From Poriferisodalis sp965231925 (lineage in GTDB: Bacteria > Actinomycetota > Acidimicrobiia > Acidimicrobiales > Poriferisodalaceae): a DNA stretch of 64,000 bases. The notes beneath the pieces are model-generated. The model saw nothing but the letters and a program-made list of their open reading frames with translations. It ran no database searches and was not told where the DNA came from. The DNA lies in NCBI GenBank assembly GCA_965231925.1, contig OZ246894.1, positions 3,720,001 through 3,784,000 on the forward strand. Reading direction: 5' to 3'. The position numbers and the translations under genes were made by a program. Position 1 is the stretch's first letter. The number at the start of each line of letters is the position of its first letter. Shown one piece after another: positions 52,087-60,800 of this stretch.

Positions 52087-55000
52087 GTGCGCCGCAGGCC
52101 GTCGCGGCATCCCAGCGGACCGACCAAGCCGACCGCGATCGGGTCTGCCGGAACACCGGCACCACCATGTTCGTCGAGGCGGGCGCCGGCACCGGCAAGA
52201 CCACGGCGCTGGTCAATCGGATGCTCGAACTGGTCACCGGGCCGGGCGCCACAGCGATCGGTTCGATTGCCGCCATCACCTTCACCGACAAGGCCGCCGC
52301 CGAACTGCGCAACCGGGTCCGCGCCAAGCTGAACGAGCGCCTCGCATCAACGACGAGCGAGCACGACACGGCGGAGCTGACCCGCGTGCTCGACGGGCTC
52401 GACAGCGCCGCCATCTCCACGCTGCACGGATTCGCTCGGCGGATTCTGGCCGAGCACCCCATCGAGGCCGGGCTGCCGCCCCGCTTCGAGGCGCTCGACC
52501 AGATTTCGAGCGACGTCGAGTTCGACGAGCGATGGCATCGCTTCATCGACGAGCTGTTGTCCGACGCCGACATCGCCTGGGCTGTCGGGCTCGTCGACGC
52601 CGCGGGGGTCGACCCCGGCTCGCTTCGTGACATCGGCGCGGCGTTCAATGCGAATTGGGACCGGGTGCGCGTGGCCGATGCGGCGCCGCAAGCGATGCCC
52701 GTCGATGCAAGCGGCATCATCGGGCAGGGAACGTCACTGCTGGAGTGGCGGCACGCAACGAGAGATTTCACAGCGAAAGCCACGGAGCTGCTGGGCAAGC
52801 TCGGCGAGTACCTCGCGCGCCTTCACGCCGCAACCACCGACGTCGAGCGCTTCGCCGTGCTGAACGAGTCCAACCTCGACGGCCGCGGCGTGCCGAAGGG
52901 CGGCGGGGTCTTCCGGGGCGACGACTGGGCACCTATGCGCGCGGGTCTCGTCGAGCTGCGCGAGCGATGCGCCGCCGCGGCCACCGAGGTCATCGACAAC
53001 GCGATAGCGGCGGTGTGCGACCGGATCGCCCGCTTCACCTTGGATGCAGCCAACCAACGACGGGCGGCGGGGCGCTTGGAGTTCCATGACTTGCTGGTGC
53101 GGGCGCGCGACCTGCTGCGCACCTCGCCCGAGGCGCGTGCATCGCTGCACCGCCGGTATCGCCACCTGATGCTCGACGAGTTCCAGGACACCGACCCCAT
53201 CCAGATCGAGATCGCCGTGCTCATCGCCGCCGGGCAGAGCCTGCCGACCGATCCGGCAAGCGCCCCAGATTGCGGGGTGTCCTGGGACCGGCTCGAGACG
53301 GCGCCTGGCCAGCTGTTCTTCGTCGGCGATCCGAAGCAGTCCATCTACCGCTTCCGGCGGGCAGACATCGAGCTGTACGGCGACGCGCGGCGGCGATTCG
53401 GCTTCGAGCGCGGCGAGTCGGCCAGCCTGCACGTCAACTTCCGATCGACAGCATCGATCATGGCGTGGGTCAACGCAGTGTTCGGCTCGCTGATGGGCGG
53501 CGCGGGCGAGGGCAGCGAGGGCGCTGCGCGCCGCTTGCAAGCCCCCTACACGGCGTTGACGGCAAACCGACCCGACATCGGCACGGGGCCGGCAGTCACC
53601 GTGCTCGGTCGTGACGCGCACGACAAGAAGGAGTCGGGCCTGAGCGCCGAGGGCATCCGAGCCGTCGAGGCCGCAGATGTCGCCGGCGTCATCTGCGAGA
53701 TCATTCACGACGGCTGGGACGTGCATGACCGTCACCTCGACGGCACCAGGCCGGCACGCCTCGGCGACATCGCGATCCTGGTGCCGACGCGCACGTGCCT
53801 GCCCCAGCTCGAAGCCGGCCTTTCGGCAGCGTCGGTGCCCTACCGGCTCGAAGCATCGGAGTTCGTCTGGCGCAGCCGCACCGTGCGAGACCTGATGATG
53901 TGCCTGCGGGCCGCGGCAGACCCCGACGACGCCCTCGCAGTGGTCAGCGCGCTGCGGACCCCGATGTACGGCTGCGGCGACGACGACCTCTACGCCTACT
54001 ACCAAGCCGTCGGGTCGTGGAGCTACTTCGCTGCCGAGGCCACGTCGTCGCTCCAGGGCGAGCACCATCGGGTCGCGTCGGCCCTGGAGCATCTCCGGGC
54101 GCTGTACGAAGATCACACTCTCATCGCGCCCTCAGTGCTACTTGAGCGCCTGGTGCGCGAGCGCCGTGTCCTCGAGCAGGCCGCTGCGGGGTCTCGCACG
54201 CGTGATGTCTGGCGGCATGTGCGCTTCGTGATCGACCAGGCGCGCGCGTGGTCGGAGAGCCAGCACGGCGGTCTTCGCAGGTTCCTGCGCTGGGCGGAGA
54301 TGCAGGGTGCCGAGCGCGCCAAAGTCACCGAGGCAATCCTGCCCGAGTCCGACGACGACTCGGTCCGGGTGATGACCGTGCATGCGTCGAAGGGCCTGCA
54401 GTTTCCCATCGTGATCGTCGCCGGCCTGCAAGGCACCGGTGCGAGCCCCGCCACGACGCGAGCGGTCTTCGTCGACGAACGCTCAGGTGAGGTCTCGGCG
54501 AACGAGTACGGCGGCGCTGCGGCGGTGCGCCTGCGCAAGGGGGCGGAGACGTCGACGTATGCATCCTGGTCCGATGCCGAACGGTGGGCAGAGCACCACG
54601 AGCGGATCCGGCTGCTGTATGTGGCCTGCACGCGCGCCCGAGACCACCTCGTCGTGTCTCTGCACCGCGAAACACCCTCGGAATCTGGAGAGCTGTTCAA
54701 TCGAAGTCACGCGCAGGTCATCGACGACGCGTTGTTGATGACTGACAGCGCCGGAGGCGATGCAGCTGCTGCGCATCGGTGGGACTGCCGATCCGGCCGC
54801 GACTGCGATGCCGAGACATCTGTGCTGCAACGCCAAACGGGCAGTCCCCCACGTCGCCACACCGAGCGCCTCGATCGCGCCGAGTGGCTGGATCGACGCG
54901 ACCGGGCTGCGGATTCGTCAGCGCACCGGCCTGCGCTGAGCGCCACCGGCGTTGCGCACGCAGCGAACGTCGCCATCGACCCGTTCGCCGCACCTGCGCG

Positions 55001-55661
55001 AGCGTCGAGCAAGGACGCACCCGACGACTACCTCGGCGGCGGACGCGCCCCGCTGCGGCGCGGTCGCGGCGCAACCGCCATCGGCAAGGCCGTGCATGGC
55101 GTGCTGCAGTCGATCGACCTGGGTAGCGGCGACGGGCTCGGAGCGCTCGCAGCAGCGCAGGCGGTTGCCGAAGGCATCGCCGGCCGTCAAGACGTCATCG
55201 AGGCATTCGTGCGCTCGGCGCTGGCGAGCGACGAGGTCAAAGACGCAGCGCGGACGCGCCACTGGAAGGAGGTGTACGTCGCCGCGCCGCTCAGCAATGC
55301 CGATGCGGTCAGCGATGCCGATGTGGCGGCGTCGGCCCCGACTGTCGTCGAGGGTTTCGTCGACCTGATGTACGAGGACCCTTCTGCGGGCGGTCTCGTC
55401 GTGGTCGACTACAAGACGGATGCGATCGGAGCGATGCCCGACGCGGACAGCGAAAGAGCTCAGCGGTACCGCCAGCAGTGCGCTGCGTATGCCTGGTGCC
55501 TCGCGCGCGCCGCCGGCAAGCCGGTCGGTCGAGTAGTGCTGCTGTATCTGCAAGGAGACGGTTCGCCCGCAACTGCCGACTCGCTGGACGGCGATGCCCT
55601 GCGTGCCGCCGTCGATGCGGTGGGCGGCGTCGCAGCCGAGCTCTCGGGGCTGTCCGTCTGA
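52083..55661 (+). CDS. AddA-like UvrD helicase with C-terminal nuclease
   Basis: 1192 residues starting at GTG 52083 inside the AddB-like stop. Walker A FVEAGAGTGKTTALVNRM (about 34-51), motif Ia AAITFTDKAAAELRNRVR, motif II HLMLDEFQDTDPIQ, motif III FFVGDPKQSIYRFRRAD, motif V VMTVHASKGLQFPIVIVAGL and motif VI RIRLLYVACTRARDHLV. The C-terminal nuclease has IGKAVHGVLQSIDL and GLVVVDYKTDAIG. Together with the preceding protein it forms an AddAB-type DNA-end processing machine. Confidence 0.92.
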   Translation: MSAPQAVAASQRTDQADRDRVCRNTGTTMFVEAGAGTGKTTALVNRMLELVTGPGATAIGSIAAITFTDKAAAELRNRVRAKLNERLASTTSEHDTAELTRVLDGLDSAAISTLHGFARRILAEHPIEAGLPPRFEALDQISSDVEFDERWHRFIDELLSDADIAWAVGLVDAAGVDPGSLRDIGAAFNANWDRVRVADAAPQAMPVDASGIIGQGTSLLEWRHATRDFTAKATELLGKLGEYLARLHAATTDVERFAVLNESNLDGRGVPKGGGVFRGDDWAPMRAGLVELRERCAAAATEVIDNAIAAVCDRIARFTLDAANQRRAAGRLEFHDLLVRARDLLRTSPEARASLHRRYRHLMLDEFQDTDPIQIEIAVLIAAGQSLPTDPASAPDCGVSWDRLETAPGQLFFVGDPKQSIYRFRRADIELYGDARRRFGFERGESASLHVNFRSTASIMAWVNAVFGSLMGGAGEGSEGAARRLQAPYTALTANRPDIGTGPAVTVLGRDAHDKKESGLSAEGIRAVEAADVAGVICEIIHDGWDVHDRHLDGTRPARLGDIAILVPTRTCLPQLEAGLSAASVPYRLEASEFVWRSRTVRDLMMCLRAAADPDDALAVVSALRTPMYGCGDDDLYAYYQAVGSWSYFAAEATSSLQGEHHRVASALEHLRALYEDHTLIAPSVLLERLVRERRVLEQAAAGSRTRDVWRHVRFVIDQARAWSESQHGGLRRFLRWAEMQGAERAKVTEAILPESDDDSVRVMTVHASKGLQFPIVIVAGLQGTGASPATTRAVFVDERSGEVSANEYGGAAAVRLRKGAETSTYASWSDAERWAEHHERIRLLYVACTRARDHLVVSLHRETPSESGELFNRSHAQVIDDALLMTDSAGGDAAAAHRWDCRSGRDCDAETSVLQRQTGSPPRRHTERLDRAEWLDRRDRAADSSAHRPALSATGVAHAANVAIDPFAAPARASSKDAPDDYLGGGRAPLRRGRGATAIGKAVHGVLQSIDLGSGDGLGALAAAQAVAEGIAGRQDVIEAFVRSALASDEVKDAARTRHWKEVYVAAPLSNADAVSDADVAASAPTVVEGFVDLMYEDPSAGGLVVVDYKTDAIGAMPDADSERAQRYRQQCAAYAWCLARAAGKPVGRVVLLYLQGDGSPATADSLDGDALRAAVDAVGGVAAELSGLSV

Positions 55662-55767
55662 GAGTCAGCCGAGCGCGCGGGGTGGGGCAGCCGTCGCAGG
55701 CTCACGTCTGTCTGCATCGGGAGAGTCTGTCTGTCTCGGGAGAGTCAGCCGAGCGCGCGGGGTGGGG
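55661..55767. repeat. perfect 27-bp duplication of the amidase gene 3' end
   Basis: 55741-55767 (the last codons and stop of the amidase) recurs exactly at 55661-55687, next to the AddA-like stop. Between them GTCTGTCTcgGGAGAGTC-type repeats also occur. Confidence 0.92.
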
Positions 55768-57130
55768 GCTGGTAGCCGCCGGTGAGCTCGCCGATGCGAC
55801 GGGCGAGCGCCATCGTGGTGCGATCGCCGCTGTAGGGGCCGACCACTTGGAAGCCGACCGGCAGGCCCTGGGGCGTCAGGCCCAGCGGCGGCACCGTGGC
55901 GGGCAGGTACGACATGCCCGTCAGGATCGTCCAGCGCGTCATCTCGATGTATGGCCGCTCGACGCCATTTGCGGGGATGCGACGCTCGGCGAAGGTGCCC
56001 TCGGGCATGTGGTCGAAGGGCTGGTGGAAGCTCACCGGCATGAGGATCGCGTCGTAGCCGGTGAAGAACTCCGCCCACTTGCGGCGGCATTCCTCCCGCG
56101 CCATGTGGTTTTCGAGCCACTCGCGATGGCTTGGCCCCTCGCCCCGGCCCGCCAGTGACATCGCTGCGCGCACCAGCCGCATACCGGTCTCCCATGCGGG
56201 CAGCGGATCGATGTCGGGCCTCGCTTCGTGATCGACGTGCACGCCGCTGCCCTCAAGTACCTCGACAGCCGCTCTCATCACGCCCAGCACATCGCCGTCG
56301 ACCGGGCAGTACTCGTCGTCGAGCCACGCAGCGACACGAAGCGACCCCACGTCATCGGGTGCCGGCGGAAGCTGCGGCACCCATGGCGCCTCGCGGCGCG
56401 CCAGCACGTCGAACAACAGCTCCAAGTCGTCGCAGCACCTCGTGAGCGGACCGAAGACGTTGATGTCCGGCTCGGTGGTGCCGCCGCGCACGTGATCCAG
56501 ATAGCCCGTGGTGGGGATCAGCCCGAAGCTCGGCTTGTGACCCCAGATGCCGTTGTACGAGGCCGGGAAGCGGATCGAGCCGCCGATGTCGGTGCCGATC
56601 TCGAAGCCGGTGAAGCCCATTGCCGTCGCGGCTGCCGCACCTCCCGAGGAGCCGCCGGGCACCTTCGCGAGGTCCCACGGGTTGGCGGTGGTGCCGAACA
56701 GATCATTGAACGACTGGTTGTCCGCGGACCAGCGCGGCAGGTTGGTCTTGCCGATCACGATCGCCCCCGCCGCACGGCAGGCAGCTACCACGGCCGCATC
56801 GGTGTCGGGAACGTTGTCGGTCAGCTCGCGTGCACCGCCGGTGGAACGGATCCCCGCAGTCATCAAGGCGTCCTTGGCGGTGAACGGCACGCCGTGCAAG
56901 GGCCCGAGCGCGTCGCCGCGGGCTTGCGCGGCATCCGCGGCTGCGGCGCGCCCGAGCGCGCCCTCGAAATCGCGCGTCACCACGGCATTGATGTCGCCGT
57001 CGAGCCGCTCGATGCGGTCGATGACGTGGGCCGTCAGCTCGCGGCTCGACAGTTCCCCCGCGGCGACAGCTGCCGCCTGTTGTGTCGCACTCCTCAGTCC
57101 TAGGTCGTCGCGCGCCATCTCATCCCCCAT
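55745..57130 (-). CDS. amidase signature family hydrolase
   Basis: 461 residues. Ser-cisSer-Lys triad: K86 in VPFTAKDALM, S161/S162 in VPGGSSGGAAA and nucleophile S185 in GTDIGGSIRFPASYNG. Typical full length. It hydrolyses an amide, substrate unknown. Start ATG 57130 or ATG 57118; the second has GGGGGATGAG directly ahead and may be the true one. A dispersed repeat lies between this gene and the next. Confidence 0.92.
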   Translation of the reverse strand: MGDEMARDDLGLRSATQQAAAVAAGELSSRELTAHVIDRIERLDGDINAVVTRDFEGALGRAAAADAAQARGDALGPLHGVPFTAKDALMTAGIRSTGGARELTDNVPDTDAAVVAACRAAGAIVIGKTNLPRWSADNQSFNDLFGTTANPWDLAKVPGGSSGGAAAATAMGFTGFEIGTDIGGSIRFPASYNGIWGHKPSFGLIPTTGYLDHVRGGTTEPDINVFGPLTRCCDDLELLFDVLARREAPWVPQLPPAPDDVGSLRVAAWLDDEYCPVDGDVLGVMRAAVEVLEGSGVHVDHEARPDIDPLPAWETGMRLVRAAMSLAGRGEGPSHREWLENHMAREECRRKWAEFFTGYDAILMPVSFHQPFDHMPEGTFAERRIPANGVERPYIEMTRWTILTGMSYLPATVPPLGLTPQGLPVGFQVVGPYSGDRTTMALARRIGELTGGYQPPPRALG

Positions 57131-57240
57131 GTCCCGTCCGCTGCTGCGGCCCGATGCTGCGCCGACGTTAGTTCTGACGCCGCAGGCCCACGCTGGCCCG
57201 AGCGTCGCAATCGTGTCGCAGAGCGCCGAGGCGTCTACAA

Positions 57241-57342
57241 GGCTGAGCCGATAGGCGAAGCCGTGGCCCGAGCGGCCCGTGAGCGACAGCGAACAAGAGC
57301 GGGAAACAACTGGTGCGGCAGCGGGAAGGTCTACCTATCGGC
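57241..57342. repeat. dispersed intergenic repeat R, copy 1
   Basis: Has inverted ends GCCGATAGG (57247-57255) and CCTATCGGC (57334-57342). The first 45 bp are identical to 58425-58469 and the rest is partly conserved. Located between the amidase and LLM genes. Confidence 0.8.
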
Positions 57343-57349
57343 GCGGCCT

Positions 57350-58417
57350 CTACGCGACGATCTGCCGGTATGCATCGACGACCGGTGCAAGCTCGGCTGG
57401 GGTTGCGCCGTGCATCAAGACGGCATCGCTGCCGAGGTCGATCTGGCGCTTGACGGCGGCGGCGCACTCGGCGGGCGTCCCCGTCGCCACGGGGGCCAGC
57501 CATTCGACGGGCAGCAGCGTGCCGATGTGCTCCAGCTCCGCGACGGTGGAGGTGCCATCGATCGGCGCCAGAAACTGCGAGACCACCGAATCGGCGCGGA
57601 ACCGCTCCAGCACCGCTGGGTCCCAGCGATTCACACGCACGAGCACGTCGCCGTAGTACTGCAGGTACGTGGCCAAGCGGCCGACGGTCTTGCGCAGCCG
57701 CAATTCGTACGGCACGTCGTCGCTCACCACGACGAAGCACGACCACACCGTCACTTCGCCCGGATCGCGGCCGGCCTCGCTGGCCGCCGTCTTGGCCGCG
57801 TCCACCGAGCGCACCAAGGTCTCGTCGGAATAGAACGGGTGCAAGATGACGTCATCGAAACAGCGACCGCCGAGCGCCAGCGTCTTGGGGCCCATCGCCC
57901 CGAGCGCCAGCGGCAGATACTCGTCGAGCGTCTGATCGAGCAGCAGGATCGGCACGCGCCCGGTCGGGCCGTCGTAGTCGCCGATGATCTCGCCCCGGAA
58001 CAGCCGGCGCATCACCAAGGCAAAATCCTCCAGCTGCGCGGTGGTGACCGGCTTCAGGCCCATGATCTCCTGCGCCACAGCAACGCCACGCCCGAATCCC
58101 ATCGTGAATCGCCCGCCCGCCAGGCTCTGCACGGTCAGCGCGAGGCCCGCAGTCAGCGTCGGGTGGCGCGTATTGATGTTGGTCACTCCCAGCGTGATGC
58201 CGATGGAATCGGTCACCGCGGCGGCAGCGCCGCAGATAGCACCTGCCTCCTTGCGGTTGGGGCGCTCTCCGAGGAATGCTCGCCCGAGCCCCATCGCTTC
58301 GGCTGCGCGAACCTCCGCGACGGCATCGGATGAGTCCTGTGCGTCACCGGGCAGCAGGTAGAAGCCCAGCTCGGGGAATTCTTGCGTGTTGTTCGCACTG
58401 TCGGACATCGGGGTCAC
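57350..58417 (-). CDS. LLM class flavin-dependent oxidoreductase
   Basis: 355-residue luciferase-like TIM barrel. Motifs: PELGFYLLPGDAQDSSDAVA, GLGRAFLGERPNRKEAG, GITLGVTNINTRHPTL and GGRFTMGFGRGVAVAQEIMG. Resembles the actinobacterial F420-dependent group. Start GTG 58417 or ATG 58408. Bordered on both sides by copies of repeat R. Confidence 0.88.
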   Translation of the reverse strand: MTPMSDSANNTQEFPELGFYLLPGDAQDSSDAVAEVRAAEAMGLGRAFLGERPNRKEAGAICGAAAAVTDSIGITLGVTNINTRHPTLTAGLALTVQSLAGGRFTMGFGRGVAVAQEIMGLKPVTTAQLEDFALVMRRLFRGEIIGDYDGPTGRVPILLLDQTLDEYLPLALGAMGPKTLALGGRCFDDVILHPFYSDETLVRSVDAAKTAASEAGRDPGEVTVWSCFVVVSDDVPYELRLRKTVGRLATYLQYYGDVLVRVNRWDPAVLERFRADSVVSQFLAPIDGTSTVAELEHIGTLLPVEWLAPVATGTPAECAAAVKRQIDLGSDAVLMHGATPAELAPVVDAYRQIVA

Positions 58418-58424
58418 ATTAGGA

Positions 58425-58540
58425 GGCTGAGCCGATAGGCGAAGCCGTGGCCCGAGCGGCCCGTGAGCGCCGAGTCAATGGAAATCGGGAACAAGAGCGG
58501 GAAACGATTGGTGCGACGACGGAAGGGTCCACCTATTGGT
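58425..58540. repeat. dispersed intergenic repeat R, copy 2
   Basis: Starts with GGCTGAGCCGATAGG; right end CCTATTGGT at 58532-58540 is a weaker inverted match. Contains a 20-bp stretch absent from copy 1. The rest of the gap to 58623 holds nothing recognisable. Confidence 0.8.
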
Positions 58541-58623
58541 GCTTCCTCCAGGACCGCTGCGCTGGTGACCTGAAGCGCTTGTGGGGCGCTGGACACTGTG
58601 CCGCCGGCCCGACGGTGCAACTC

Positions 58624-60021
58624 CTATTCGACGCGCTGGATGACGAACAGCGTCTGCTCGGGCTTGCCGACGACGACGGCGAGGTGCTCGCCCGCCCATC
58701 CGACCTCGCCGTTCGCCTGCTCCACATCAGGGATCGGGCAGACCTCCCAGCTCTGATCTCCGTGCTTGAGCATCGCCATGCCCGCGGACACCTCGACGGT
58801 CGTGTCCACATCAAGCATCGTCGTGCGGTGCAGCTCGACCGAGAGCGCCTCGTCTTCCGGACTGCGGGCGGGGGTGGGCTCGCGTGCCGCCACCGTGTAG
58901 AGGGGATCCGAGGCAGGCGACCACGACAGGTCCGAGCGCTGCGCGACCGCACCATGAGCGTCACCGCTGGCGACGCTCGGCCAGTGTGTGACGAAGTCGG
59001 GCTCGAAGGGCGCGACGAGCCAACTCTGCCGCTGGATCTCGTCGAGGCCAGCGAGCTCTGCCACCACTTCGACGGCTTCGGAGGTCAGTTCGGACGAGCC
59101 CGGGGCGTCGGCGCAGTCTTCGTTGAGCCGCAGACGCTCCGTTCGCTCCACCTCGACCGCCCGGTCGGTGACCCGCACGCGCGCATGGACCAACTCGGAA
59201 TCCACGATCGGCGGAGTCTCGTCGTCGATGCGTGTGAAGCTCCAGCCCTCCGCGGTCTGAACACCAACGATGTGTTCGATGACGCATGCCCCCGGCCGGA
59301 CGACGCCCAGGATCGCGATACGTTCAGGCCCCGACAGGTCCACAGCCACCACTTCGATGTCGTCGGGAATGCCGACCGACTGCCACTGCGACCCGTCGTA
59401 GGCGTACCAGTTGTCGTCAGCGCGGGCCACAGCATGACCGCCGCTGAACGAATAGCTCATAGCGACGCCTTCGACTTCAGCGGGCGGTTTCACGACCGAC
59501 ACGGCGGTGGTGAATGAAGCACCTTGCGAATCGTCACGCGACATCGGCTCGTCTTCCGGCGGCTCGCTGTCGTCGAGCGCTGCTTGCTCCAGCACCAGGC
59601 TGTCCTCGGACGCAGCGCCCCCCATGTCCTCCTCAACGGCCTCCTCGCCGACCGACGCCGCCTCGACAGACTCGAAGGCGACGCGGTCGTCCATGGCTTC
59701 GTCTGCTTCGTCGGACATCTCCTCCTCAGCAGCGATCGCTAGGGCGCCCGTCTCAGTGGTTGCGGGCATCGCCGCGGCGTCACTCTGCGTCTCCCCTTCG
59801 ACAGTCGTCGAGAAGTCGTCGATCCCGGTGCCGCGCAGCGATGCGAATCCGACCAGAGCGACCGCGACGAGCGCGAACGCGCCCGCTCCGCCGCGCACCG
59901 CGTTGCGGCGCCGCTGCAACTGGGCTGCGCGCACCTGGACACCCGTGAGCGAGCCGGAGCCCACCGGCATCGTCGCCGCTGCATCGCGCAGCCGGTCGCG
60001 GAGGCGTTCTTCGGCGCTCAC
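58624..60021 (-). CDS. membrane-anchored protein coupled to an ECF sigma factor, possible anti-sigma
   Basis: 465 residues. A short cytoplasmic N-terminus (1-40, MSAEERLRDRLRDAAATMPV), one helix (about 44-62, GAFALVAVALVGFASL), a very acidic low-complexity linker (about 90-170, EEEMSDEADEAMDD), then a large extracytoplasmic domain of beta type (WYAYDGSQWQSVGIPDDIEV). The start overlaps the sigma gene stop (ATGA). Topology and position fit an anti-sigma factor, but the HxxxCxxC zinc motif is absent, so the role is inferred from context only. Confidence 0.72.
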   Translation of the reverse strand: MSAEERLRDRLRDAAATMPVGSGSLTGVQVRAAQLQRRRNAVRGGAGAFALVAVALVGFASLRGTGIDDFSTTVEGETQSDAAAMPATTETGALAIAAEEEMSDEADEAMDDRVAFESVEAASVGEEAVEEDMGGAASEDSLVLEQAALDDSEPPEDEPMSRDDSQGASFTTAVSVVKPPAEVEGVAMSYSFSGGHAVARADDNWYAYDGSQWQSVGIPDDIEVVAVDLSGPERIAILGVVRPGACVIEHIVGVQTAEGWSFTRIDDETPPIVDSELVHARVRVTDRAVEVERTERLRLNEDCADAPGSSELTSEAVEVVAELAGLDEIQRQSWLVAPFEPDFVTHWPSVASGDAHGAVAQRSDLSWSPASDPLYTVAAREPTPARSPEDEALSVELHRTTMLDVDTTVEVSAGMAMLKHGDQSWEVCPIPDVEQANGEVGWAGEHLAVVVGKPEQTLFVIQRVE

Positions 60022-60707
60022 GACCCCTCCTCGGGGCCAGGTGCCGCCTCCAGCACTTCGCGCAGCTGCTCAAGGCCGCGGCTGAGCCGGCTCTTGACGG
60101 TGCCCGCCGCGACGCCCAACGCCTCTGCGGTCTCGGCCACCGACCAGTCGAGGTAGAAGCGGGCCACGATCACCGCCCGGTGTGCATCGTTGAGCGTCTC
60201 GAGCGCGCGCTCGAGGTCGACATCGTGTGCCCGGTCCTCGGTGGCATAGGGCTGAGCCAGCAGAGGCCGGCGCTCGCGTTCTCGCCTGACCCGTCGCAGC
60301 CATGACCGCGCCCAGTTCAAGCCGACGCGATACACCCAGCCCTGCGGGTTCGCGTAGGCGCTGACCTGTCCCCAGCGTTGGCATGCCCGCGCGAACGCCT
60401 CGTCGGCTGCTTCGGCGCCGAGTGCGCTGTCACGCAGCACCAGCCCGAGTGCGCGCGCCAGATCGTCGCGGTGGGCCGCGTAGAAGTCCTCGAACCGGAT
60501 CGCTACCGCATCAACGGGTGCAGCCCCGGCCGGGGGCGCGCCGTCAGCGGCGCTCACCGTCAATCCTGTGCGGATCGTGCCTACGCCGACCGAGCCTGGG
60601 CCCATCGTGCTGGGACCCACCAGCGGGATGTCCATCAGCGCAGCACCGAACGGCAGATCCCGGCTGATCAATGCCAGATGTGTCAATGCCATGGGCGCGC
60701 CAGCCAT
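60018..60707 (-). CDS. ECF-type RNA polymerase sigma factor (SigE family)
   Basis: Up to 229 residues. Region 2: RFEDFYAAHRDDLARALGLV and DEAFARACQRWGQV, then NPQGWVYRVGLNWARSWLRR. Region 4: LNDAHRAVIVARFYLDWSVA and ETAEALGVAAGTVKSRLSRG (helix-turn-helix). About 70 residues precede region 2, longer than usual; GTG 60557 would give a normal-length protein. A matching ECF promoter lies upstream, suggesting self-activation. Confidence 0.9.
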   Translation of the reverse strand: MAGAPMALTHLALISRDLPFGAALMDIPLVGPSTMGPGSVGVGTIRTGLTVSAADGAPPAGAAPVDAVAIRFEDFYAAHRDDLARALGLVLRDSALGAEAADEAFARACQRWGQVSAYANPQGWVYRVGLNWARSWLRRVRRERERRPLLAQPYATEDRAHDVDLERALETLNDAHRAVIVARFYLDWSVAETAEALGVAAGTVKSRLSRGLEQLREVLEAAPGPEEGS

Positions 60708-60737
60708 TCCAAGTCCCCACGAGAACTGCCTGCCCCT

Positions 60738-60766
60738 TCAGACTCCCGCCTGAGTGTTTCGGTTCC
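60738..60766 (-). promoter_or_regulatory. ECF-type promoter upstream of the sigma gene
   Basis: On the minus strand GGAACC (60766-60761) is followed after 17 bases by GTCTGA (60743-60738), the GGAAC/GTC pattern of many ECF sigma factors. It would start transcription about 25 bases before ATG 60707, consistent with autoregulation. Confidence 0.55.
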
Positions 60767-60800
60767 ATGAAGTTCGTTGCCGGAACGTCATGTTTGGCGG

